Below, piece by piece: positions 18,873 to 28,552 of a stretch of DNA of 64,000 bases (its first letter is position 1; every line of letters starts with the position of its first letter). This DNA is from Butyrivibrio sp. GTDB lineage: Bacteria > Bacillota > Clostridia > Lachnospirales > Lachnospiraceae. The stretch is taken from NCBI GenBank assembly GCA_017535785.1, contig JAFXTN010000027.1:51426-115425 (forward strand), in the 5' to 3' direction. The position numbers were made by a program, and so were the translations under genes. The notes beneath the pieces were generated by a model. That model saw nothing but the letters and a program-made list of their open reading frames with translations, was not told the origin of the DNA and searched no databases.

Positions 18873-19987
18873 TCATTCTCCTTCTCGCGCTTGTACATAT
18901 CTGCAAGCTTGGAATACTTATTCCTGTAAAGTCTGTTCATTCTTATGCAGTCAAGGATTGATAAAAAGTGACACTCACCGTGTCTTAAAGCTGCAAGATG
19001 GGCGATACATCCCTTATCAAGAACTATTGAAGCATCCATTGCATCGTCATATGTTACGCCCAGGCAATATGCTCCGTCGTTAAGCGCAAACACAGCGTTG
19101 ACGTTCTTCTTGATATTGTGGAAGTTGCGTCCGTCCTTACCGTGCTCATTGCTCGGCACCTTTACGCTGTAGCCGATGAGCTGCGCAAAATCATACAAAA
19201 GAGGTCTCATATGAGTTGCAGTTCTTGAAACAGTAACAACAGCCTCAGACTTATTGTGGATAATATATCTGATATCGGGACGCTTAGCGTAAATCTCCTT
19301 ATGGATATCTTTTACCCTGTTGGGTGTATCGTGGATATCATAGACGATATGTCCGTTCTCAAGATGGCTGCTGTAGCCCTCCTCAACACCGTGTGTCATA
19401 TCTGTCTTACACACGTCGATAAGGAAGTTGTTGCATGCGATCTCCATCCTCTCGGCAACAATGATAGCCTCTTTGGAGTCTTTTCCGATACAGAGAGCGC
19501 CGTGATTAGCCATGATGATACCGGGTGCTTCGCTGTACTTTTTAAGAGTCTCCTCAACATTCTTGGCAAGCTTGTCCGTCCAAGGAAGCGCAAAAGGAGC
19601 GCAAGGGATCACTATATCTTCATCGTCAAAATATGTATAGATCTTCTTTTGTCCGAGCGCGCTGCAGCAAGATGCGTATACCTGATGGGTATGGATGATA
19701 AATCCCGCATCTTTTCTAACTTTATATGCTGCCGCATGGACAGCCGTCTCACTTGACGGCGCATAATCGCCTTTACAGGAAAGATCCGAGATCTTAACTT
19801 CACAGATCATATCCGGTGTAAGGTCCTCATACCTGATCCCCGTAGGTGTGATCAAAAAGTGTTCGTCGTCAATCCTTTGACTTATGTTCCCCCAGGTACG
19901 CACGAGTAATCCGACTTCGTGGAGTTCTCGTGATACCGCTATGATGTGCTTTTTTGCTTCAAGTAACTCCATTTCGTTGTTTATCAT
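18869..19987 (-). CDS. duplicated class II aldolase/adducin protein
   Basis: The 372-residue protein holds two class II aldolase/adducin-type halves. The first (about 1-205) has the expected metal ligands: Glu80 in SSETAVH, His99 and His101 in IIHTHQ, and His162 in ANHGA. The second (about 215-372) aligns in pattern, but the matching positions are His244 with Lys246 (IIHNKS) and Asp304 (LNDGA), so metal binding is probably lost there. Such enzymes act on phosphorylated or free sugars or keto acids; the substrate is unknown. Both ends overlap neighbours by 4 bases, between proA and the S66 gene. The second half may be structural or sense a ligand. Confidence 0.8.
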   Translation of the reverse strand: MINNEMELLEAKKHIIAVSRELHEVGLLVRTWGNISQRIDDEHFLITPTGIRYEDLTPDMICEVKISDLSCKGDYAPSSETAVHAAAYKVRKDAGFIIHTHQVYASCCSALGQKKIYTYFDDEDIVIPCAPFALPWTDKLAKNVEETLKKYSEAPGIIMANHGALCIGKDSKEAIIVAERMEIACNNFLIDVCKTDMTHGVEEGYSSHLENGHIVYDIHDTPNRVKDIHKEIYAKRPDIRYIIHNKSEAVVTVSRTATHMRPLLYDFAQLIGYSVKVPSNEHGKDGRNFHNIKKNVNAVFALNDGAYCLGVTYDDAMDASIVLDKGCIAHLAALRHGECHFLSILDCIRMNRLYRNKYSKLADMYKREKENE

Positions 19988-21228
19988 CCCCTGATCTGTC
20001 CTTCCCCAACAATTTGATATTTGTATGATGTAAGCTCTTTAAGCCCCATGGGTCCCCTAGCATGAAGCTTCTGTGTACTGATACCGATCTCGGCTCCGAA
20101 TCCGAACTCAAATCCGTCCGTAAATCTTGTGGATGCATTAGCATATACGCAGGCTGCATCAACTCTGTCAAGGAACTTCTTAGCAGTCTCTTCATCCTCT
20201 GTGATGATGGACTCCGAATGTCCCGTGTTGTATTTATTGATATGGGCAATAGCCTCATCAACATCCTTTACCGTCTTAACAGAAATAATATAATCAAGGT
20301 ACTCTTTTCCGAAATCCTCTTCGGTTGCGGGATTAGCTGAGCTCATAAGCGCAGAGCTTTCTTTGTCAGCCCTGATCTCAACATTATGCTCCTTCATTGC
20401 TTTTTCAAACTTAGGAAGGAACTCGTCCTTGATCGCCTCATGTACCACAAGAGATTCAGCGGAATTACATACACCGATCCTCTGAGTCTTAGCATTTATG
20501 ACAATGGGTATAGCCTTTTCAAGATCGGCAGCCTTATCAACATAGATGTGGCAATTACCTGTTCCTGTCTCAATGACGGGAATTGTTGAATTCTCTACAA
20601 CGGCTCTTATAAGTCCCGCACTTCCTCTGGGAATGAGAACGTCAACATAACCGTTCATCTGCATGAACTGAGTTGTAACGCTTCTCTCTGTATTCTCAAT
20701 AAGCTGGATCGCATCGGCATTTATGCCTTCATCAGTAAGAGCCTCTCTCATTGTGTTTGCGATAGCGATATTTGAATTGATGGCATCACTTCCGCCCTTT
20801 AAGATAACTGCATTTCCGGCTTTAAAAGTAAGCGCAAAAGCATCAGCTGTAACATTGGGACGAGCCTCGTAAATGATACCGATAACGCCCATAGGTACAC
20901 GTACTTTCTTTATCTTAAGACCGTTCGGTCTCTCAAACTCTTCCGTAACTTCTCCGACGGGATCGGGTAAAGCGGCAACCTCTCTAAGTCCGTCAGCCAT
21001 AGCCTTGATCCTCTTCTCATCGAGCATGAGTCTGTCAAGAAGTCCCTGATGCATGCCGTTCTTGACACCGTTTTCACAGTCAAGCTTATTGGCAGCAATG
21101 ATATCGGCAGCCTTTGATTCAAGCTTATCGGCAACAGCCAAAAGCGCTTTGTTCTTTTCATCCGTGCAAAGATTCTGTACCTCGTACTTAACTTCCTTGG
21201 CACGTTTGCAGATCTCTAAAAGTTCCAT
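19984..21228 (-). CDS. proA: gamma-glutamyl phosphate reductase
   Basis: ProA reduces gamma-glutamyl phosphate to glutamate semialdehyde with NADPH in proline synthesis. The 414-residue length is typical. It shows [16 protein letters not shown], the KGGSDA motif, the catalytic cysteine in [10 protein letters not shown], and the C-terminal [21 protein letters not shown]. The partner proB is not in the window. The gene precedes the aldolase with a 4-base overlap and follows the MTHFS gene after 55 bases. Confidence 0.97.
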   Translation of the reverse strand: MELLEICKRAKEVKYEVQNLCTDEKNKALLAVADKLESKAADIIAANKLDCENGVKNGMHQGLLDRLMLDEKRIKAMADGLREVAALPDPVGEVTEEFERPNGLKIKKVRVPMGVIGIIYEARPNVTADAFALTFKAGNAVILKGGSDAINSNIAIANTMREALTDEGINADAIQLIENTERSVTTQFMQMNGYVDVLIPRGSAGLIRAVVENSTIPVIETGTGNCHIYVDKAADLEKAIPIVINAKTQRIGVCNSAESLVVHEAIKDEFLPKFEKAMKEHNVEIRADKESSALMSSANPATEEDFGKEYLDYIISVKTVKDVDEAIAHINKYNTGHSESIITEDEETAKKFLDRVDAACVYANASTRFTDGFEFGFGAEIGISTQKLHARGPMGLKELTSYKYQIVGEGQIRG

Positions 21229-21283
21229 GTGATACTCCTATCCTCTTAAATTCTTCAAATCTTCAATACATTATATCCGAAAA

Positions 21284-21838
21284 TCACTCACAAATCACCT
21301 CATTTACGGGAATATCATGAATTTCGGGAATTATTTCTTCCAAAATCTGAAAATTATATGCGACGGCAATACTGTAAACATCCTTGTTATCAGCCAAAAA
21401 TCTGTCATAAAAACCACCCTTGTATCCAATCCTGTTGCCGTTTTTATCAAACGCAACCCCCGGAATGACTGCAAGTGTCTTGGCTCTACGGGCGTAGATC
21501 TCGGAATTTTCGGTTATTTCAGGCTCCCTTATACCAAAGTAGCCTTCAGAAAGCTCGTCGATATCATATATCCTTACAAACTTCATAAAACCAAGGTCCC
21601 TATTAGTTACCTTTGGGCAAAAGACTTTTTTCCCAAGGCTCAATGCGTCGAGAATAATGTCATCCGTCTTTACTTCGCTCAAAAAAGATGCATACACCAG
21701 AATATTCTCGGCCGACTTATACGCCTCCGTATCAGTCAGCTTTTCAAAGATCACCCTGCTCTTTTCATCTATCTCCGATAGTGTGAGCGTATCTCTCTTT
21801 TTAAGCATTGCTTTTCTAATCTCATCTTTACTTCGCAT
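21284..21838 (-). CDS. 5-formyltetrahydrofolate cyclo-ligase
   Basis: The enzyme uses ATP to convert 5-formyltetrahydrofolate to 5,10-methenyltetrahydrofolate. The 184-residue protein shows the family pattern: an N-terminal basic helix (KAMLKKRDTL), YASFLSEVKTD, and the ATP-binding signature PGVAFDKNGNRIGYKGGFYDRFL-like segment near residue 135. It sits between the GH39 gene and proA with short gaps in the same direction. Confidence 0.93.
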   Translation of the reverse strand: MRSKDEIRKAMLKKRDTLTLSEIDEKSRVIFEKLTDTEAYKSAENILVYASFLSEVKTDDIILDALSLGKKVFCPKVTNRDLGFMKFVRIYDIDELSEGYFGIREPEITENSEIYARRAKTLAVIPGVAFDKNGNRIGYKGGFYDRFLADNKDVYSIAVAYNFQILEEIIPEIHDIPVNEVICE

Positions 21839-21862
21839 GTCGTCCCCTCTTAATAAAAATTA

Positions 21863-23359
21863 TCAGTGAAAAGAAATCACTTTATCATAATAGTATCCGC
21901 GATCCGGAGTGTAATTTCTCTTTGTAAGTGTAAAATAAACTACTCCGTGCCTTTTTACAGAAAAAGGTACAGTGCCCTTGCCGCTTGAAGGCTTAAGTAT
22001 GCTACTTGAAACAAGTGGCCACGCTCCGCTCTTTATGAGTTCAACTTCCTCATCTGTAGGATATGCCGGCTCCCCCAAGTCGTGCCATATCTTTAACGGA
22101 TTGCAGCATGTCTCATCAACAGTCTTAGTGATGAGTGTATATTCTTCGCCATCGAGTTCAAAAGAAAAATCCGGAGCAATATCTTTTTCCTCAAAATTCC
22201 AGAGTATTCCGCTATAGCCCTTATCACTCTTTACTATAACGCTGTTTTCATCCCTATGAACACAATCGCTTCCAAAGAGCTTTAGCTGTTTATAGAAATA
22301 AAACGTCCAGAATGTGGGCTTTGGGATATTTCCTGCAGCGACCATTCCGAAGCCACCGTGGAACAGCGAATCAGGAACTCCCTGCTCCTCGAACACATCA
22401 CCGAAAGTCCAATATGAATATGCCTCGTTCACGTCTCCGAGTCTTGAAAGCTGCTTAGCAAGATATGCCGCGTTTATATTCGTATCATGAATGACTCCCT
22501 TGGGAGTATATGAAGTGCTGAACTCCGTAAGATGGATCGGAAGATCTTTAAATTCTTCAAAAGAATCTACTATATCGCGCGTAGACTGTAGATTCGCAAA
22601 ACGCATCTCACTGTCTTCAAGCGTCGAATAATCGTAATGACCTATCCTTTCAGGGAAATCAACAGTATAGTGATGTCTCGTTATCCTGTCGGGACGGATG
22701 CCCTCTTTTTTACAAAGCTTAAGGAATCCTTCGATCCATTCCGCATCCTTAACTCCGCAGATAGCAGGTCCGCCTACCATAAAGCGGCTGTCATATTCCT
22801 TGATCGCATAAAAGGTCTCTTTAAACAGCTTAAAATACTCATCCATATCGGCTTCGTACCAAAAGCCTGTAAGATTGGGCTCATTCCAGACCTCGATAGG
22901 CCATGTCACCACCTCTTCGCCGTAACGACCTTTAAGGTGTTTTAAAAGAGCTATCACCATATCCGTCCATTTCTTGTAATCCTTGGGCGGTGTTGTATTT
23001 CCTTTCCAGTAAAAGATCGTCTGTGTGCCGCTTGCAAGCTGTTCAGGCATAAAACCAAGCTCAAGATAAGGTCTGATACCAAGCTTTAGATAGCTGTCAA
23101 AGATCCTGTCTATATAAGTATAATTGTACTCAACTTTGGTCTCGCCGTTTTCCTCATACTCATGATAAATTGAAACATCATCGGAAAACAGGCCGTGTCC
23201 TCTTATAAAAGAAAAGCCGATCATGTCCTGAACAAATTTCAGCTCTTTGAGATATTCCTCGGTAAGAGCAAGTCCAAGACGTCCCGTTCCTACGCAGTAA
23301 TCCACATTGTTGTTAAAGGTGACTCTGCTTTTCGCATTTACATTAATAGTGTTGCCCAT
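21863..23359 (-). CDS. GH39 beta-xylosidase
   Basis: The 498-residue protein lacks a signal peptide and so acts on imported xylo-oligosaccharides. It matches GH39 retaining beta-xylosidases throughout. The acid/base Glu160 is in WNEPN and the nucleophile Glu279 in LTEFSTSY, almost the same numbering as the well-studied Thermoanaerobacterium enzyme. The N-terminal barrel is followed by a C-terminal beta-sandwich (from about residue 355). It lies in a long operon between a flavoprotein and MTHFS rather than beside xylan transporters, so it is not part of an obvious polysaccharide locus. A xylan-using gut or rumen lifestyle is suggested. Confidence 0.92.
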   Translation of the reverse strand: MGNTINVNAKSRVTFNNNVDYCVGTGRLGLALTEEYLKELKFVQDMIGFSFIRGHGLFSDDVSIYHEYEENGETKVEYNYTYIDRIFDSYLKLGIRPYLELGFMPEQLASGTQTIFYWKGNTTPPKDYKKWTDMVIALLKHLKGRYGEEVVTWPIEVWNEPNLTGFWYEADMDEYFKLFKETFYAIKEYDSRFMVGGPAICGVKDAEWIEGFLKLCKKEGIRPDRITRHHYTVDFPERIGHYDYSTLEDSEMRFANLQSTRDIVDSFEEFKDLPIHLTEFSTSYTPKGVIHDTNINAAYLAKQLSRLGDVNEAYSYWTFGDVFEEQGVPDSLFHGGFGMVAAGNIPKPTFWTFYFYKQLKLFGSDCVHRDENSVIVKSDKGYSGILWNFEEKDIAPDFSFELDGEEYTLITKTVDETCCNPLKIWHDLGEPAYPTDEEVELIKSGAWPLVSSSILKPSSGKGTVPFSVKRHGVVYFTLTKRNYTPDRGYYYDKVISFH

Positions 23360-23375
23360 TTAAAAAAATTCTCCT

Positions 23376-25112
23376 TTATATCTCAAGACCGGCAGCTATA
23401 AGCTCCGCAGTCTTTATTCCGTCCATTGCAGCAGACATGATACCGCCTGCATAACCCGCGCCTTCCCCGCACGGATAAAGTCCTTTTATATTAACGGACA
23501 CTCCGTCTGCGCCTCTAAGTATCCTTACGGGAGACGATGTCCTTGATTCAACTCCGGAAACAAGCGCTCCGTCGCTGTTATAGCCATGTATCATCCTTCC
23601 AAATTTCTCCATTCCCTGGATAAAGTCCTTATTAAGCTCATTTGGAAAGATCTCATGAACATCGGAAAAAGAATGATCACCCTTCATACACGGCTGATTC
23701 GTCTTTTTATCTAATTCTATTAAAAGCTCATTATCTTCACCGGACTTATTATCTGAAGCAGCAAAGCTTTGAAGTAATGTATCGTCTTTATTCTCAGCTT
23801 TTTCGATAACAGCCTTTTTGAAATCACCGTAGTACTCAACGGGTATCTTACCGCTTCCGATCTCATAAGCTTTTTCTTCTAGGCGTCTCTGGAATTCAAC
23901 ACCTGCCAAAATATCGCTTCCGCCAAACTCATCGGGTGATACTGTCATGATGATCGCGGAGTTTGCATTCCTCGAATCACGTCCGCTGTAGCTCATCCCG
24001 TTAACGGCAAGCCTCCCCTTTTCGGAAGAAGCATTTACAACATAGCCGCCGGGGCACATGCAAAACGAATATACACCACGGCCCTTGTCAGTATTCATGA
24101 CTAGCTTATAAGGCGATGCCGGAAGAGATTTCGGCTCAGCAATTCCGTATTGAGATAAGTTGATTATGTTTTGCGGATGCTCAACTCTGTAGCCGACTGC
24201 GAAAGGCTTCGGTTCCATACTGACTTTTTTGTCCTTGAGCATATAGAAAGTATCTCTTGCGCTGTGACCTATCGCAAGAACAGCACAGCTGCAAACGATC
24301 ACATCATCGCCGACTTTAACGCCGGTGAGCTTACCATCATCATTTATAACAAGCTCATCGACCTTTGAATCAAACATGAACTCGCCGCCGTTTGATATTA
24401 TCTTTTCTCTCATGCTCTTGATGACCTTGCATAAGATATCTGTTCCGATATGCGGCTTCGCTTCGTACATGATATCCTCTTTGGCCCCATGCATAACAAA
24501 GATAGATAAAGCTTTTCTGCCTCTGCCGTCCTTGTCTTTTACCATGGTATTGAGCTTACCGTCAGAAAAAGTGCCTGCGCCGCCTTCGCCGAACTGAACG
24601 TTGGTATGCTCATCAAGCTCTTTTCCGCTCCAGAAATCCTCTACAGCCTGTAATCTCTTATCAACATCAGAACCCCTCTCAATAACAAGAGGCTTGTAGC
24701 CTGCTTCCGAAAGCATATATGCGCAGAAAAGTCCCGCAGGACCCGCTCCGATGACAACTATCTTTCCGGCTTTAGCATCAATCTTCTCAGTTACCTTTGA
24801 AGCCGCTGCTTCAGCCATTTTTCCAAAATCATACTTCTTCGGAGCGATAACCGATACATTGTTATCCTTGCATCTCTTCACTGTCTTTTCTTCAGACCCC
24901 GAAGCTAATGCGATATCAACCATATAGATATCAAAAATCTGCGGCTTTTTGCGAGCATCGATAGAGTGCCTTATTATCTCAAGGCTCGCAATATCACTTC
25001 TATTTATCCGCAAAAGCTTAGAAGCCTTTTGACACAGAACATCAAAAAGCTCCTCCTTTGTTATGCTTTTATTCGGGTCGTTTTGTAGTTTTATCTGATT
25101 AATACGAATCAT
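23376..25112 (-). CDS. FAD-dependent dehydrogenase (COG2509 type)
   Basis: The 578-residue flavoprotein starts with a small alpha/beta domain (about 1-100; IRINQIKL) followed by a dinucleotide-binding fold VIGAGPAGLFCAYMLSEAG near residue 122. It also has FGEGGAGTFSDGKL and the C-terminal GEGAGYAGGIMSAAMDG. This pattern is typical of the broadly distributed uncharacterised FAD-dependent dehydrogenases of COG2509; no reaction is established. I use the ATG at 25112 (GAGG eight bases upstream) rather than the TTG codon before it. It is 36 bases downstream of another FAD protein gene. Confidence 0.85.
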   Translation of the reverse strand: MIRINQIKLQNDPNKSITKEELFDVLCQKASKLLRINRSDIASLEIIRHSIDARKKPQIFDIYMVDIALASGSEEKTVKRCKDNNVSVIAPKKYDFGKMAEAAASKVTEKIDAKAGKIVVIGAGPAGLFCAYMLSEAGYKPLVIERGSDVDKRLQAVEDFWSGKELDEHTNVQFGEGGAGTFSDGKLNTMVKDKDGRGRKALSIFVMHGAKEDIMYEAKPHIGTDILCKVIKSMREKIISNGGEFMFDSKVDELVINDDGKLTGVKVGDDVIVCSCAVLAIGHSARDTFYMLKDKKVSMEPKPFAVGYRVEHPQNIINLSQYGIAEPKSLPASPYKLVMNTDKGRGVYSFCMCPGGYVVNASSEKGRLAVNGMSYSGRDSRNANSAIIMTVSPDEFGGSDILAGVEFQRRLEEKAYEIGSGKIPVEYYGDFKKAVIEKAENKDDTLLQSFAASDNKSGEDNELLIELDKKTNQPCMKGDHSFSDVHEIFPNELNKDFIQGMEKFGRMIHGYNSDGALVSGVESRTSSPVRILRGADGVSVNIKGLYPCGEGAGYAGGIMSAAMDGIKTAELIAAGLEI

Positions 25113-25148
25113 CAAATTTCCTCAAACCAATATATGTGATGATCACCG

Positions 25149-26387
25149 CTATTTCCCTGAAGCGGTGCTTCCCGCAATATAACCTGAGCTCCAGGCAAAT
25201 TGGAGATTATATCCTCCGCACCTTCCGTCGACGTCTAAAAGCTCGCCGACTACATAGATGCCCGGATCCTTATCATACGAAAAATCATCATTTATATCGC
25301 CTATACTGATGCCGCCCGTGGTTACCTGCGACGCCTGATAGCCGTTACTTTCCTTGATATTGAACTTTAGCTTCCTGTAATTTTCAAATATACAGGTAAG
25401 CATACTTTCCGAAATGTTGCTGACCTTCATGGACGGAGAAAGCTTCATTCTCTTAAGTATCATCTCATTTATATTGCTGTTTCCAAATCCTGAGAGCAGA
25501 TCTGCTATGCTCCTGTCATCGCGAAGCTTAAGCATCTCTTTTATAAGTCTGTCAAAAGAGCCTTCATCGTAATCGGGATACAGATCAAGGACCGCATAGA
25601 CAGGTTTATTTTCAGAGATAAATCGGATTATCTCTCTGCTCGCCTGCATAACAGGGATACCCGAAATCCCATCGGGAAGAAGCTGGACTTCACCCTTTTC
25701 TGAAGTTAATAGTTCCTCACCAAGGTAAAAAGATATTTCGGCCATGCTCCTCACACCGGCAGCAGGCATAACATCCTCATCCGCAGTCTTAAATCCTACA
25801 AGCGCAGGGAACGTATCCTTTACATTCATTCCAAGCTTCTTGCAGATATAATATCCGTCTCCGGTCGACATGGTTGTCTTGGCACCTGACAAAGAACCTG
25901 TTGCAACGATCACTCTGTCGCAATCATAAAGACCTTCAGATGTTTTAACAAGGTAACTAGCCTCGCCATCTTTATGCTCTATGCTTTTAAGCTGGCTGTT
26001 ATAGACGATCTTTACGCCAAGTCGTACAAGCTCACTTTCAAGAGCACTGACCACGCTGCTTGCCTGCTCAGATACGGGATAAACATAACCGTCTTCACTC
26101 ATCGTTACGATGCCGAGCGATCTGAAGAAATCTATCGTATCAAGAGGACCGAACTTATCAAGCCAAGCTTTCATGCGAGCCTTCGCGGCTGCATTATAAT
26201 ACGAGCCGTCAATTTTAAGATTGGTCAGATTGCATCTGCCGTTTCCTGTCATTGACAGCTTTTTTCCAAGAAACGTATTCTTTTCAAGAACAGTCACCTC
26301 AGCGCCGTTCCTTGCAGCGATCACAGCAGCGCAAAGACCGGCTGCTCCGCCTCCGGCAACTATTATCCTTCTTTTTCCTTCACTCAT
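25149..26387 (-). CDS. HI0933/BaiN-type flavoprotein
   Basis: The 412-residue protein has an N-terminal FAD-binding motif VAGGGAAGLCAAVIAARNGA, KLSMTGNGRCNLTN, and the C-terminal signature VVGELLDVDGRCGGYNLQFAWSSG. This matches the HI0933/YhiN family, sometimes annotated as aminoacetone oxidase and including BaiN, which is linked to bile-acid reduction in gut clostridia. The true substrate here is not known. The start overlaps the flippase stop by 4 bases (ATGA). Confidence 0.9.
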   Translation of the reverse strand: MSEGKRRIIVAGGGAAGLCAAVIAARNGAEVTVLEKNTFLGKKLSMTGNGRCNLTNLKIDGSYYNAAAKARMKAWLDKFGPLDTIDFFRSLGIVTMSEDGYVYPVSEQASSVVSALESELVRLGVKIVYNSQLKSIEHKDGEASYLVKTSEGLYDCDRVIVATGSLSGAKTTMSTGDGYYICKKLGMNVKDTFPALVGFKTADEDVMPAAGVRSMAEISFYLGEELLTSEKGEVQLLPDGISGIPVMQASREIIRFISENKPVYAVLDLYPDYDEGSFDRLIKEMLKLRDDRSIADLLSGFGNSNINEMILKRMKLSPSMKVSNISESMLTCIFENYRKLKFNIKESNGYQASQVTTGGISIGDINDDFSYDKDPGIYVVGELLDVDGRCGGYNLQFAWSSGYIAGSTASGK

Positions 26388-28024
26388 TCCTCATCTCCAT
26401 CAAAGCCGCCAAACATCGACAAAAGTCCTGAAAAAGCTTTGCCAAAAGGAATAGATCTAAGCTCATAAGAATTAACGAGCCTAAGCAGTATTATCGCAGC
26501 TAAATAGATCACATAAAACAGCACTAAGCAAATCGCTATCGTGAGAATATCACCGATAACATTGACAAGTGCCATACTGAGCAGGAATACAACAAATCCT
26601 GCGATCGCACTGCATGCAATAGGAAATACATAAGTGCGGAGTTTATTTACTCTTACCTTGAACATCTTCGCAAACATGAGAAGACATGCAATATCATATA
26701 CAAGAAGCGAGATCAACGTTGCTATCACAGTTCCGTAGAGCCCCATTTTAAGAATGATCTCAAAAACAACAGTCATTCCGATATGGAACAGCCATGCCAT
26801 GGTAAGGTTTGTGACTATAAGGATAGTCTTACCCATCTGGCTTAGCATCCAAGATGTAAATACAGCGATCGGAACAAGGAAAATCATAAGACATCCTATT
26901 CTCAAAAGATTGTCCGCAAGCTGTGAAGTCTTTCCGAAAAATGCCACTTCTATCGGTGAAGCAAGTGCAAATACAAATATAACAACAGGGAAAACAAGCA
27001 AAAGAAATCTCTTTACGAATGTAGCATATCTGTCCCTAGCTCCTTCAAACTCATCCCTTGCAGCTCTTGCCATAATCCTGTTCCAACTCTTGATAAACGG
27101 AAGGCAGACAAGTATTGAAAGAAGAATGACCAAAGGGATCACTCTGCCCGCATAGATGCCGAAATTAAGGATCGTATCGGCTTCGCTTCCGATCTTTCTT
27201 TGATGGATCACATAAAAGATCTGATCAAAAAGGATCATGACACCGGGTGTTGCATATAACATGATAAGCGGTCTTATATTAGTAAGCACATCATTACTGC
27301 TGTCAAGATATCTGGGCGCCCCGCCCTTAACTATATCTCTGAGCTCGTCTCTTCTGACATAATAGCTGATACCGATCTGGATAAGACCCGCTATTGAAGC
27401 TACAAGTATTCCCATCATCATACCTGTTGAGCCGTAAACCGCGCTGAACTCTCCGACATGGAAAAGCGCATTGACTTTAATACCATAGCTATAAAGAAGA
27501 GATGTAAAAAGTATTCCGGATACAAAAGCAACCGAAGCTATGATGACATCAGAAATAACTATAGGCTTCGTATATCCGATTCCCTGAAGATATCCTCTAA
27601 GAACTCCCTGCACAGCAAGAAACAAAATGCTGACAGCAGCAATAAGTCCCTGTATAAGTCCTCTTGAAGAACCGAACAAGATCTTAGATCCAAATATGGT
27701 CAAAAGCACAAGCAATCCCGCAAAAACTGCTCCGGTGATCGCAAAGATCCTAAATGAACTGCGCATATTATTCTGTGCATTGACAAACTGCGAACGCCTT
27801 GCACGAACTCTTACCATGATCCATACAGCCTTCTGAACGGCAAGTACAAATATCGCATATGCTATATAAAAGAACGCAAGCGGTGCACATGCAAATCCCG
27901 TTCCTTTGTCTCCGAAAATGCGGATCGAAAAGATCGAATACAACATCATTATGATAACGGCCAGATATACTGCAGATGTGAGAATATCGGGACGTATTCT
28001 ATTTTCTTCAGAATATATTTTCAT
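26384..28024 (-). CDS. MOP-superfamily polysaccharide/lipid-linked oligosaccharide flippase
   Basis: The 546-residue protein has about 14 predicted membrane segments. The VLRGYLQGIGYTKPIVISDVI region is typical of SpoVB/MurJ/Wzx-type exporters of the MOP superfamily. These move undecaprenyl-linked sugars or lipid II across the membrane. Which cargo it moves is not clear. It lies between ybeY (24 bases upstream) and the BaiN-like gene (4-base overlap). The ATG has TTGGAGA upstream. Confidence 0.8.
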   Translation of the reverse strand: MKIYSEENRIRPDILTSAVYLAVIIMMLYSIFSIRIFGDKGTGFACAPLAFFYIAYAIFVLAVQKAVWIMVRVRARRSQFVNAQNNMRSSFRIFAITGAVFAGLLVLLTIFGSKILFGSSRGLIQGLIAAVSILFLAVQGVLRGYLQGIGYTKPIVISDVIIASVAFVSGILFTSLLYSYGIKVNALFHVGEFSAVYGSTGMMMGILVASIAGLIQIGISYYVRRDELRDIVKGGAPRYLDSSNDVLTNIRPLIMLYATPGVMILFDQIFYVIHQRKIGSEADTILNFGIYAGRVIPLVILLSILVCLPFIKSWNRIMARAARDEFEGARDRYATFVKRFLLLVFPVVIFVFALASPIEVAFFGKTSQLADNLLRIGCLMIFLVPIAVFTSWMLSQMGKTILIVTNLTMAWLFHIGMTVVFEIILKMGLYGTVIATLISLLVYDIACLLMFAKMFKVRVNKLRTYVFPIACSAIAGFVVFLLSMALVNVIGDILTIAICLVLFYVIYLAAIILLRLVNSYELRSIPFGKAFSGLLSMFGGFDGDEE

Positions 28025-28048
28025 ACAAGTTCTCCAAATGCCTTATGA

Positions 28049-28552
28049 TCAGTCTCTTGTAATTCCAAGTTTATTTAATACATCGCTCTGCTTCTTTTCC
28101 ATGACCTTTGCTTCTTCTGCCTCCATATGGTCATATCCGCAAAGGTGAAGCATGCTGTGAGCAACAAGAAAAGCAAATTCTCTCTTTAGGCTGTGACCAT
28201 ACTCATCAGCCTGTTCACGAACTCTTTTTTCATTGATGACAATATCTCCGAACATGATACAGTTCGTATCCGGATCAAAAAGATCTATCTTCTGCTCTCC
28301 GTCCATAACGGAAAAATCTCCGGGTTCTTCATAGGAAACATTGGGAAAAGAGAGAACGTCCGTAGGCTTATCTATACCTCTGAACTCTCTGTTCATCTCT
28401 TGGATCCCGTCATCATCTGTAACGGTAAGGCTTATCTCAACTTCATGAGTGCAGCCCTCCTGTCTAAGGACTTCCTCTGAAACCGTCCTTGCAACCTCTT
28501 CTATATCAAAATCGAATTGTGCATCTACCTCATTCTCAACGTAAAAAATCAT
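28049..28552 (-). CDS. ybeY: endoribonuclease YbeY (rRNA maturation)
   Basis: YbeY is a zinc RNase needed for 16S rRNA 3'-end maturation and ribosome quality control. The 167-residue protein shows the metal motif HSMLHLCGYDHMEAEE (three histidines) near the C-terminus, and the conserved NREFRGIDKPTDVLSFP. The start overlaps the 3' end of the HD-family gene by 17 bases. The order phoH, HD protein, ybeY is classic for Firmicutes, although dgkA, cdd and era do not follow here. Confidence 0.96.
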   Translation of the reverse strand: MIFYVENEVDAQFDFDIEEVARTVSEEVLRQEGCTHEVEISLTVTDDDGIQEMNREFRGIDKPTDVLSFPNVSYEEPGDFSVMDGEQKIDLFDPDTNCIMFGDIVINEKRVREQADEYGHSLKREFAFLVAHSMLHLCGYDHMEAEEAKVMEKKQSDVLNKLGITRD

